64,000 nt of DNA, from contig VIIQ02000592.1 of assembly GCA_007449985.2 (NCBI GenBank), forward strand, positions 186,001-250,000, in the 5' to 3' direction. Both the position numbers and the translations under genes were made by a program. This DNA is from Desmodesmus armatus (lineage: Eukaryota > Chlorophyta > Chlorophyceae > Sphaeropleales > Scenedesmaceae). Positions 1-10,314 of this stretch are shown here, in pieces. Each line of letters starts with the position of its first letter. The first letter of the stretch is position 1. The notes beneath the pieces are model-generated. The model saw only the letters and a program-made list of their open reading frames with translations, was not told where the DNA came from and ran no database searches.

Positions 1-169
1 ACTCTAGTGTCTTAGCTGACTGCCGTGACTGCCCTGACTGCCGTTGCTTCACTGTCAACTGCCTGTTGGGGTCAAGTAAGCTGTATGCTGCGCTGCCAAG
101 TGCACCGGACTCTCACACAAGTTTTGGAGTAGGAGCTTCAAATTGACTCGCATCTGTTTGCCTGGCTGC

Positions 170-475
170 CGCCCTGTGTGACTGCCCGGCTGCCCTGTCT
201 TCGTGTGTGACTGCCCTGCCCTGTTGTCATGTGTGACTGCCATAACCTGCTGCCCTGTCCTCGTGTGTGACTGCCCTGCCCTGCTGCCCTGTTGTCATGT
301 GTGACTGCCATAAACTGCTGCCCTGTCCTCAAGTGTGACTGCCCTGCCCTGCTGCCCTGTCGTCATGTGTGAGTGCCATAATGGTTTTTTTTGGCGAAAA
401 GGTCCATGTAACACCCCCCCCCCCCAATAAACTGCTGCCCTGCCCCCGTGTGTGACTGCTGCCCTGTTGGCCTGT
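170..475. repeat. CTGCC-rich degenerate minisatellite, intronic
   Basis: Short units built from CTGCC, GTGTGACTGCC and CCATAA(A)CTGCTG recur many times with small changes, including GTCATGTGTGACTGCCATAA at several places. A run of twelve C lies at 414-425. The tract sits upstream of the last exon of the gene ending at 842, so it is most likely inside an intron of that gene. Small frames read through it (Ser, His, Gly, Gln-rich on the minus strand) are products of the repeat, not genes. Confidence 0.75.
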
Positions 476-479
476 GCAG

Positions 480-549
480 CTGCCTGAGGACCCCAGGTGT
501 TGATACAGGATGCGAAAGCATCCGGCAAGCGCAGTGTAGTGGCCTACCT
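480..549 (+). pseudogene. Decayed duplicate of the terminal exon
   Basis: The sequence after the TGCAG at 475-479 matches the start of the true last exon at 636 over about 70 bases (shared CTGCCTGAGGACCCC, TGATACAGGA and GCGCAGTG). It carries a one-base loss in the C run, which shifts the frame onto a stop (CCC AGG TGT TGA). The acceptor-like CTGTGCAG is kept. This is a partial exon-plus-intron duplication that can no longer code. A still weaker third copy may lie at about 58-150. Confidence 0.7.
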
Positions 550-635
550 CCTTCTCTTTGAACTGACTACCACATGTCTGCTCTGCTGTCGTCATGTGAC
601 ACTGCCCCGCCCTGCTGCCCTGTCACCCTGTGCAG

Positions 636-842
636 CTGCCTGAGGACCCCCAAGTGCTGATACAGGACATCAAGGCGTCAGGCAGGCGCAGTGCGCTGGC
701 CTGCGCCAGGACTGACCGCAAACCCCTGGGCATGCTGAAGCAGGAGAAGACGCGGAAGAAACGCAAGATCAACCTCAAGCACGTCACCAACACACATCTG
801 GCGCAGATGTTTGTTGGCGACCAGTACACGTCTATTGACTGA
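636..842 (+). CDS. C-terminal exon of an unrecognised basic protein (5' end outside the window)
   Basis: The last exon follows the acceptor CCCTGTGCAG at 626-635 and is open to TGA at 840-842. The 68 residues begin LPEDPQVLIQDIKASG and include a strongly basic stretch (KQEKTRKKRKINLKHVTN) before the acidic-polar end GDQYTSID. The K/R-rich part resembles nuclear or nucleolar proteins, but I do not recognise the family and assign no function. There is no in-frame ATG at the start, so this is an internal or terminal exon and the rest of the gene lies to the left. A TGTAA at 938-942 fits its 3' end. The upstream minisatellite holds a broken copy of the same exon. Confidence 0.6.
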   Translation: MPEDPQVLIQDIKASGRRSALACARTDRKPLGMLKQEKTRKKRKINLKHVTNTHLAQMFVGDQYTSID

Positions 843-937
843 TAGGTTGAGATGGGGCATCGTGCATGGTGGAGGCATGGTCGGGTGAATACTGCAGCAG
901 GCTGTAGCAGGGTGTGCGGCACTTGCAGGGGAGGGGG

Positions 938-942
938 TGTAA
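938..942 (+). terminator. TGTAA polyadenylation signal candidate
   Basis: TGTAA, the common green-algal polyadenylation signal, lies about 95 bases after the stop at 842. The match is short and could be chance. Confidence 0.4.
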
Positions 943-1571
943 GGGAGAGAGGGGCAGGCGGTGGTGGTTTTTCGAGGTTTCGGATATTGCATGCTGCACA
1001 GTGCAATTGAAGGTCTTGCAGCTGCCAGCGTTGGTTGTGGAATCGATGTTGCTGTTGTTTGTCAGCCACTTAGTGGATCACAATCCGGCACCCCCTGGTG
1101 CCTGCATCCTTTTGGGGTCTACCCCGCGCCACCAAAGTGCTACTTGGCGCTTCTTCTGTCCGTCAGCAGGTGTTATTCTCATGCGTCAAGGGCAGGTCGG
1201 GGGCCTCGCGGCTGGTTGATGGAGCCTGTGGTTGCACAAGGGTCTCACTTGATGCGTCGTCTACATACCGTGCCTGCTGCATCGTGTGCTTGTACTGTGT
1301 CGTACTGGAGTGCGTTCGGCTGAGAGCCTGCCTAGTTGGCGCCTGCTGAGACTGTCTTGTGCTAGTGTTGTGTGTGTGTTGATGTTGGCTTCAGCTTTCT
1401 TGTTGGCCTCGCCTTTGGTGTGCTGCCCGCATCCGGGCTTGGAAAGTTCACAGGCGGCAATGCCCTGCCAGCCTGATTGTTGTGGTCTTGTGCTGTTTTC
1501 CAAACACTTCATCGCCATCGTGCTGGATAACTTGCAGTACAGCGTTTGAATTGTGCAAAGCAAGATCTCAA

Positions 1572-1576
1572 TTACA
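1572..1576 (-). terminator. TGTAA polyadenylation signal candidate (minus strand)
   Basis: TTACA on the plus strand reads TGTAA on the minus strand, about 365 bases past the stop of the zinc-knuckle/GYF-like gene at 1942. Chance is possible for a five-base motif. Confidence 0.35.
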
Positions 1577-1941
1577 CAACCATGCAGGCCTGTCAAGCGA
1601 GGCGGTCTGCTGACCTTCATGTTTCCTTGGTGCGCAGTTTCTGGCATCTGATCTCCTACCTACCGCAGTTGAGCTTTGGGGACAATATCACATCAGCCTC
1701 CTTTACAAGACAAAGCTGGCAGCCAAACAACAGCACCTAGTGAGTCTGTGGCCACCTCTTGATCCATTCTATGCTGCCTGCGATCACACAGCCCAACTGC
1801 AGCCACCAATCACATGACCTCAACCACGGTTTTCCAACAGGGCGCCATAGCAAGCGGCGCTGGTGCCAATGCTGCGTCTCTCCTCTTTTGCGCCCTGTCA
1901 AACATAACCAACACCCTCCCAGGCTCTGTTCAGGTCTCATC

Positions 1942-4900
1942 CTAGCTTGGGACGTTCCAGCCAGGCCCAGGGAAGCCCTTGGCTAGGTCCGCCCTCGTGA
2001 CAGGGCTGTAGCCCATGCCAGCAGAGACGGCAGCACTCAGGTTGTCAAGTGGCAGGTAGAACCTCAGGCCTGCATACAGCAAGCATCAACACACACTCAG
2101 CTGTGACACCGGTGCAGGGGGCTCAGACTATGAAACCTGCCATGTAGTGTGTCATGCAAAATCTGTCGCGAGACTGCAGGGTTCACTTGAAGCGTGTTTG
2201 CCCGTTCAAACGCCGCAAACTGCAGCGCACAGTAAAGCCCCAGTGTCCCACGGGGATATGGAGCTCTTCACCACACGGTACCGTACACAATGCCATGCGT
2301 GGGGTATACAAACAGGGGGGTACCTGGCAGCTTCTGCTGGTTGTAGTCCTTGGCATGAATGCCACACAGCTTGAGAGATCCAGGGTTGGCTTTCACCTCC
2401 TTGGCATCTTCCTTGGAGACACCCTTGGGCGCACTGCCACCCCCTGCCAGCCAAGACAGCAGCTCCTTGCCTGTATACAGACCCAACCTATCCCCGCTGG
2501 GCATCACTGCCCGCCACTTCACATCGCCAGGACCCAGCAGCTGCTGCAGCCCTGCTTTGGAGCTGCTGCTGCCTGCTGCTGTGCTGCCGCTGGCCTTGCT
2601 GGGTGCGCTGCTGCTCTCCACTGCTGGGTTGAGCCAGTGAGCAAGCTTGCCGCCCGCTGGCTTGCTCACAGATGAACTGCTACTAGTAGTGGGCAGCTGT
2701 CTGGCTGGAGGCCCGGCGTCTGCATCAACATCCCCTGCTGCTGCTGCGGTGGTTGAGGTGGGTGCTTCATTCCAGCCGGGTGCAGGGAAGCCCTTGGTCA
2801 GGTCTCCCTTGGTGACTGGGCTGTAGACCAGACCGGCTGCCACAGCAGGGAGCAGGGTGGACAGAGACTTGTAGAACTTGACACCTTGAAGAAGCAAAAG
2901 CACGCAGCACAGGAGCAGCACAGCAAGCCATCAGCAAGAGCTGATCTGAGCAGATGTTAGACAACCTTGGTAAGCTTTGGGCCTGGGCAGACGCCTGGGC
3001 AGAGAACAAGACCAGCAAGCTCATGGGGCAGACCAGTAACACCCTGTCTTCTTCACAGCGTTTCACTTGCAGCACTCCTCAGGACAATCATCATGTACAG
3101 CTTTACTGCCAGTGCCATGCGTGCGGCACTGGCAGTATAGTATCATCACTATGTGTCTGATACGATGGAGGCCTTCCAGGCCCAATCGGAAGTCATGTGT
3201 GCCCGCGCAAATGCAGCTACTAGTAGCCATGCACGCTGGCTGGACAAGCTGCATATGCACGTCAGTTGCACGCATGTGCACTTTCAGCACCCACCTGGCA
3301 GGGCCTGAGGGTTGTAGCTCTTGCCGTCGATGGCACACACCAGCAGGGCTCCCTGGTCAGCCACCAGCGCACGTGCGTCTGCACCTCCCAGGCCCTTGGG
3401 CGCGCGCCCAGCCCCAGCCAGCCACCCGATCATATCACCCGAGCTGAAGGGCCCCACGCGGTCCCCGCTGGGCAGGATAGCACGCCACTTGATGGCGTTG
3501 GGTGCAGAGACAGACAGCAGACGCTTCAGAGCTGCCATCCAGTCAGGGCTGCAAGGCTGCAGCAGCGCGGCAGAGGGTGAGGCGCCGCCACTACTGCTGC
3601 TGCTGCCCCTGCCTGTGGACAGCTTCCCAGCAGTCTTGCTGCTGCTGATGCCCCTGGATGTGCTGTAGGTGTTGGTGAGTGCTGAGGAGGCAGCTGCAGC
3701 TGCCTTTTTTGCCTTGCCAGCCTTGCGAACACGGCTGAAGCCATAGCCATAGTCGCTGTCATCCGAGTCTACTGCATCATCGACATCTAAGGGCACACCT
3801 GTGTCATCTGCATCACCTGGGGAGCCGTACTCTGCTGCTGCTGGTGCTGCCGCTGTATAGGAAGCTGGTGCTGGTGGCACTGCGGGAGCAGCATCTGCCC
3901 TCTTGACCTTGGCGAGCATCCCTGTGCCTCTGCGCATGCCCTGGGGTGCTGCAGCTGGTGCTGCTGAGGTCTCTGGCTTGAGCATTTCTGGGTGACACTG
4001 GCCGCCTGTGAACGTGTCTGCCACACCCCCATTGGCCTCCCAGCTGCTGCTGCTGCTGCTGCCTGCCCCTGATGCCATGCTGTGGGTTGCAGAAGGCCTG
4101 CTGTACTGCAGCCCATGAACCTCACCAGACTGCCCCATCTTCATGAGGCGAACGTCCTGACTGCCGACAACAGCAGCTGCACTGCGCTGGTGCATGACTG
4201 GCTGCGGGCCCCGGCTGTGTGAGCCCTCCCCACTGGCTTGCCCCATGGAACGCACGTCCTGGCTGCCAAATCCAGCAGTTGCCCTGCGCTGGTGCACGAC
4301 CGGCTGCGGGTCTTGGCTGTGCGGGTTGTCCCCACTAGCCTGCGCCACAAAGCGGATGTCCTGAGTTCCAACATGCTGTACAGCAGCTGCTGGCCTGCGC
4401 TGCTGGCGCACCCCCGGCTGCTGAACCTGGCTGGATAGGTCCTCCCCACCAGCCTGTCCCAGTCCATACGCAGTGGAGCGCACATCCTGACTGCCGGCAG
4501 CAGCAGCCTTGCGCTGGGGCATGATAGGCTGTGGACCCTGGCTGCTCAGGTCCCGCCCCACCCCGTCCCCAAGCTGGCCAGCATTACCCGCCATGAAGCG
4601 CACATCCTGTGTGCTAACAGCAGCTGAGGGCCACCACTGCTGCTGCTGCGGCGGCGGCTGCTGCTGCTGCTGCTGCAGTGCTGTGTGGGTGTCCCTGGGC
4701 TTGTGCTGGTCCCCTGGGGGGCTGGGGAGGCTGTCCTGAATGTGCTGCAGGGGGCACTGGAAGGTGTTGTGGCCGGTGGTGTTGCAGAGCTTGCAGCGCC
4801 GAACGGTGCACTCCTCTGTGGTGTGACCTCCAGTGCGGCACTTGCGGCAGTAACCTGCAGGTGACAGCAAACGAAGCTTTCTGTCACTGCTGAAGAAGAA

Positions 4901-7900
4901 GATGTGCAGCAGAGACAGCTCAGAAGACAAAGGCACGAAGCAACTGCTGTCATGGGTAGTACCTGTACGGGTGCATGTGTGCATGTAGTACAGCCTGCCG
5001 CAGGTGCAACATCCCAACCACGCAACCACCACCAGCTGCACAAATGCATCTACCAGCCTCAGGTTTACACGTACCAGGGCACAGCTCCCGTGCATGCCCC
5101 CAGCATTGGCACCTGCACAAGCACAGGGACATACAGCCCCAGATCTTGTCAGTAGACGAAGCCATTGCAGCTGACATAACAACTCAGCTGCCTGTGTCTG
5201 GTGCCAGGCACCCGTCGGTCCACCCAAACCCAGCATTTGTGCAGAACAACAGGCTGATGCCAGCGGCAGTGCCACATGGACCAAAACTTGTGTGATGTGT
5301 TCAGCACGTGCGAGGAAGCAGCCGCAGCTGTGCTGTGCTTCTTGTGTGCTTGCTAGTCAATTGGCTCATGCGCACGAGGAAAGTTGCATGCAAGCCAGTT
5401 GAAACTCCACCCACCTGTTGCACTGTGAGGCTGGGCAGTGAGTGTGGTGATGTCCCCACAGACAGCACTCCAGGCAGCGCTCATGCTGGCAATCCCTGTC
5501 AAGGGGGCCCTGGTGCTGCCACCCACATGTGCTGCAGGCAGTTGCGCAAGTGCCCTCTGAATGTCCAAACTGCAGCACAGGCAGCAAGACACAGCTAAGG
5601 TTGAGATGGTTGCACTGCCCCGTGACTGTACAGCTGCACCTGGACTGTACTTGCTGCGCAGCTCAGGGCAATCAACAAGCAAGACAGCATACACTTAGCC
5701 ACATAGGTGCTGTGCTGGAGGCTAGCAGTGTGCAGAACCAAGGATGCTTCTTGTGGTCGCACACCCGACGGACACTGTCACCACGATGGTTGCATCTGAA
5801 AGACCCCACCAGCGCTTACCAGGTTGCACCTCTCACACAGAGGGGTGCTGCAGTTCGCCTCCTCATGGCCTGCAGCTCCACACTCCCTGCACACCGGACC
5901 AGCCACAAACAGGAACCGGCGCGCCTGCTGCGAGCCCCTGTCAGCTGCATCAGCAGCAGTCGCAGCTGCTGCCTGGTGTGCCGCTGTCACAGCAGTGCAG
6001 TGCACTGGCTGGTCAAGCCAATCTGTTTCGCCCACTGGCTGACCTCCCAGCCGGCTGGCTAGCCGCTGGCTGAGCGGCAAACGGTGCTCACTACTGCCCA
6101 GCGAGGTGCTGTGCTGCAGTGGCTGCTGACCGAACCGCTGACTCAGCGACATACTAAGACGCTGCTCATCCCGGCCCAGGGAAGTGGTCTGCTGCAACGG
6201 CTGCTGCTGTTGACCCACCAGGGCTGGTGGCACCCCGCTCAGCTGCTGCACCTCTGGGTGGGACACTAAGGCAGCTTGAATGCGTAGGGCACGTCCCTCA
6301 AACCCAGGAGGCATGTCAGCAAGGCCTGCAGCTGCAATGCAGGCGGCCCTTGGCGGCTCCCTGCCCTCAAAACCAGGGGGCCTGCTGATGTTTTCGAAGC
6401 CAGGTGGCACATCATCATCGCTGTCCTCACCCACAATGCCTGCAGCAACAGCCGCAGCACTGCTGGTGGCTGAGCCATGCATACCGCTGGTGTAGTGGAA
6501 ATGTGCTGGCTGGCCTGTGTGGCCATGTGCATAGCTGTCAGCAGCGCTGCTGCGGGCAGGGTAGGCTGCACCAATGGGGTTTGCTGTTGCAGCAGAACCT
6601 GCAGCTGTGCTGAAGGTGCTGGTGGGTGCCGCCTGGCCTGCAGTCTGCTGCACGGCTGCACCCGAGAAGAGATCGCTGTACCTGTCTGGCTGCAGTGAGC
6701 TTGAAGTGCTGGTCCTGATGCTGTCAGAGGTGACAGTGTAAGTGTAGTAGTCGGACTCCGTGCTCTGCCTGTGTGCGGGGCACGCCCCGGACTGCTCCCA
6801 CTGGCTGACTGCATCATTGCCAGCAGCTGATGCCCTGCGTTGGAAGGGTGCTGCTGTTGGTGCCGCCCTTGCTGCCCCACCGACAGGTGACCTGTCGTGT
6901 CCTGCACCCGCCCTGTCCCTGGCTGCTGCTGCAAAGTGCAGGGCTGCCAGCCTCTTGGCCCCAACCATTGCCTCAGCTGGCTGCCCAGCCCTGCTGTCCC
7001 AGCTGTAAGCACCAGGTTTCTGCCCAGCCGTGGCCCCCCAGCCGTCAGCAGCAGGGTGCAGCTCAGCCCTGCCCTCCCAGCTGTCAGCACCATTGCCGTG
7101 CTGAGCAGAGCTGTCCCAGCTGCCTGCACCATTGCCTTGCCCAGCCGTGCCCTCCCAGCTTTTGGCACCACGCTGCCCCTGCTCATGCACAGCACCTTCA
7201 GCGCCAACACAGCCGCTGCCAGCAGTGCCAGGCTGCTGGAATGCGCCCTTGGGGGCGGCGAAGGGGCTGCGGGCGTGCTGGGCATGAGGTTGCCGCCTGC
7301 CAGCGGCTTTGAGTTCGGCAGCAGCAGCCTCAGCCTGCCAGAGCTGCTTGATGCGCTGCTTCTCTTCAGTAGGGTCCATGTTCGGGGTTTGACTGGGTGG
7401 TGCTGCCTGTGGCTGGCCTGCTGCACTGTCGGCTGCCTTACCCTTTTCATAGGCCATGTCTGCATGCGTCTGCTGGTGGTGCTGCTGCTGGCTGCCTTGC
7501 CCTGTGCCGCTGCCCTCACCTGCAGCCCCTGTCGTTGACGATGGGTCTGCTGTGCAGTGGGACTTGGCGGGCCAAGACTTGCCTCGATGATGTTGGGCCC
7601 AGGCCTGCTGCTGGTGCTGCTCCTGCTCCTGCTCAGCAGCAGCCTGTTGAGCCCACAGCCGCTTGATGCGCTCAATCTCCTCCCTAGCGTCCTTGCTGCT
7701 CTGCCACCCACTGGCAGTGGGTGCTGCCGCCGCCGCCGCTGCTGCTGTCGTGCTGGATGGTGCTGCATCTGACTGGCCGGAGGCTGCTGCTGGCTCAGGC
7801 ATGGCCGGTGGTGGCAGCTTCTCTGCCTGCCGCTGCTGTGGCTGCTGCTGCTGCCCTTGCTGTGTGCTGTCATCCCTTGCACAGCCTGCATCTGCAGATG

Positions 7901-10314
7901 CAGGGGGGCTAGAAGGGGCCTGCACGGGTGCTGCTGTGTGGCTGTCCACACTGCTGGCCTGGCATGCAGCTGGCAGGTGGCCAAAGCACCCACAAGCTGA
8001 GCACTGGTTGTGGGGACACTGCGCCCGTGTGTGGCCGGCCAAGCTGCACTGCTGGCAGAAGGGGGTGCTGCAGGTGCCGTCTGGTGCAGCTTCGTGGTAG
8101 TGGCCGCAGTTTGAGCAGGCCTCTGCGCACCTGCAGGACATGAGGACAGGGAGCAGGCAGCAGGACAGAGTCATGTATGCTGCAGCTGCACAAGGAATGG
8201 GATTGCATGACACATGGGTACATGTGCTGGCATTGTGTGGGCGCAGCCTAGTGCGGGAAGGGGGCTGGGCAACCAGACACATACAACACATGTCAACAAC
8301 AGTTTCCGTGCAACAGCCCCAGAACACAACGATTTCCTTGCCGCAGGTCCCAGACGGTGTAATGTCAGCTATGGAGGCACACGCATGTGTGCTGACAGAA
8401 AAGGAAGTAACATCAGCATCACCCCACCACACCATGACCCCAAGCTAGGGCTGGGCAGCCAGACACTGCCGACCTGTCAGCCAGTCTCCTTGCTGCATAT
8501 CGTGCCACGGCTGTCGGACAGCGGCTGTCCAAGTAAGACAACAAGGGGCATACATGTGCTAGCACAATGATTATACCACAGATGTGTCAGCTACACATAG
8601 CATGGACCACCGAAAAGGGACTGGCAACCATTGCCTTGTAGATTGTCTAGATGCAAACTAGCAGGCAGTCTGTCAACTGAAGAATCAGGAGGCCAAGAAA
8701 TTTCCTTGCAGCAGGCCACATGCTCTCAACAGACATGGAGGCCTGCAGGAAATGAACACAGGCAACAGCAAGCGATGCATGGCCCATGCAGATCTGTCTA
8801 GACCGGGTCTCTCACCTTGCCGCATCATGGCCAAACCAGCAGCATTCGGTGCAGAAGGCAGTCCTGCAGGTGTTGGCAGCATGCCCCAGTGCCCCACAGA
8901 CGCTGCACACCAGCGGCCCATAGTACACCAGCTCCCGGTGTGCGATCTTCACCACCTGGGGTGCAGCCGCTGCACCAGAGTTTGGTGCTGGGCCAGGACT
9001 CTCCTGCATGCTGGGGTTGCTGCCCTGGATGATGTGCTGGGAAGTGCACTCCGCACCTGGCACTGCTGGAGGAGGACTGTGCTGCTGGGGACTGTGCTGG
9101 GGACTGTCCTGGGCACCTGCTGCTGGTGGTGGAGGACTGCGTACCTCGCTGGGTGCTGCCAGCAGCAACGGTGACACTGCTGCTGCAAGCTCCGAGTCTC
9201 CTGGGTCTTCTGAGTCTTCTGGAGTGGCAGGTGCCTGGGGCGAGCCTGAGATGGCTGCACTGCTGAGTGGGCACTGGGGGCCTGCCAGGCTGGTGGAAGC
9301 AGCAGCAGCTTCAAGGCCCAGGGCAGCTGAACGTGTGGTGTCCATGTGTGGCTGAGTGGCTGGGGTGGTGCCTGTCCTGCAGGTGCCAGGCGCATGCTGC
9401 TGAATGCTGAAGGCCTCTTGAAGTGCTGCTGCAGGCTGGCTGCTTGCTGCTGCCATGCATACAGCCACAGCAGCAGGACTTGCAGGTTGCTGTGTCAGCA
9501 TGGAGTGGAGGGCTGCAGCCGGTGCCTGCAGCTCAAGGTCAGCAGCAGCGGCTGCTGCTGCATGAGGTGCTGGACTGCAGTTTTCCTGTGTGCTGGGGCT
9601 GGAGCTCATGATGGGACCAACACTGACTGCTGTGACTGGGGACTGTGATGCCACACTGCAACCTCCCTGTGGGCTGGGGCTTGATGTGGCTGTGGAGCCC
9701 ATGCTGACTGCTGGGTGCGGGGACTGTGCTGGGGACCATGTTGGGAACTGTGGTGGGGAATGTGCTGGGGACTGTGCAGCAGAGGCATCCACCTGGGGCT
9801 CCTGGGTGTTGGCAACTGCTGCCTCCTCTGCTGCAGTGCTGGCTGGGGGCGCCACACTTGCAGGCATGGCGCTGCAGGCCTGCATGCCGGTGGCCTGTGG
9901 CAGGGCCCCATCTGTGGTGGTGGCTGGGGGTGTGGGTGCCTCTGTGGGTGCTCCAGCGGTTGTGCTGGCTGGTGGTGGTGGAGAAGGGGCACCTGCTGCG
10001 TGCTGTGGTGCACCACGGGAGTTGCTGCTGTCAGGCATGGCAAGCACGCCGGTGGTGCTGCTGCTGTTGGCACGTGCTGCCTGTTCCTGCATGGAACCTG
10101 CAACCGTGCAGTCTGCTTGGTGCTGTTGGCAGGAAGGTTCTGCCGCTGCCCCATGGCTCTTGTGTGTCTTGAGGGGCAGTATGGCAACAGTGACTGATGC
10201 ATCATGGGTACTGTCTTGCTCTGACGTGACGATCACGCCAGCAAGTGCTCCTGGCGGCACGACTGGCTGTATATCATCCATAGTGGGCGGCCAAGCACCA
10301 CACGAGAGCTCCAT
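1942..10314 (-). CDS. Multi zinc-knuckle (CCHC x12), GYF-like repeat protein with PPGF and Trp repeats
   Basis: Seven exons: 10314-8816, 8130-5820, 5569-5415, 5112-5075 (38 nt), 4854-3295, 2884-2324, 2069-1942. They sum to 6252 nt (2083 residues plus TAG), and every join is in phase. The start is the first ATG after an in-frame stop. Residues 1-460 are low complexity (Ala, Pro, Ser, Gln). Five CCHC knuckles follow at about 470-555 (CSVCGALGHAANTC first). Then comes a disordered region with two ERIKRLW/QRIKQLW coils, Trp-spaced SWEG/SWDS/GWGA repeats and three PPGFE motifs. Seven more knuckles lie at about 1245-1370. Two ~125-residue repeats end the protein, each with KWRA..PSGDR, a GPFSSGDM-type segment, LC.I....YN.Q.LPG and KGFP.PGWN; the first half of each resembles a GYF domain. 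RNA binding is likely from the knuckle family. A role in RNA silencing or decay is inference only. Confidence 0.85.
3104..3137. repeat. Perfect 13-bp hairpin in an intron
   Basis: TACTGCCAGTGCC at 3104-3116 and its exact reverse complement at 3125-3137 flank an 8-base loop. It lies in the 2885-3294 intron of the zinc-knuckle gene. Confidence 0.8.
5075..5112 (-). other. 38-nt microexon completing a zinc knuckle
   Basis: Between the acceptor CTTGTGCAG and the donor GTACGTG lie 38 coding bases for CQCWGHARELCP. Joined to the exon ending CNR at 5415, they give CNRCQCWGHARELC, an exact CX2CX4HX4C. The phases (2 in, 1 out) are the only ones that keep both neighbouring exons in frame. Skipping it shifts the downstream frame. 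Confidence 0.85.

Larger units (their letters stand above)
843..1941. other. Convergent 3' intergenic region
   Basis: These 1.1 kb lie between the plus-strand gene ending at 842 and the minus-strand gene whose stop is at 1942-1944. They should hold both 3' UTRs. Small frames occur on both strands (for example 961-1323 plus, 1261-1647 minus), but none has a domain, coherent splice sites or unusual length. I see no RNA gene. Confidence 0.6.

Noticed and set aside
170..600. CRISPR-like repeat array
   Set aside because: The units are degenerate, short and of uneven spacing in a eukaryotic intron, with no identical repeats and unique spacers.
6266..7993. 575-residue minus-strand frame
   Set aside because: It overlaps exon 8130-5820 in another frame. 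That exon alone joins the zinc knuckles in phase, and this frame is a low-complexity Gln/Arg/Pro shadow.
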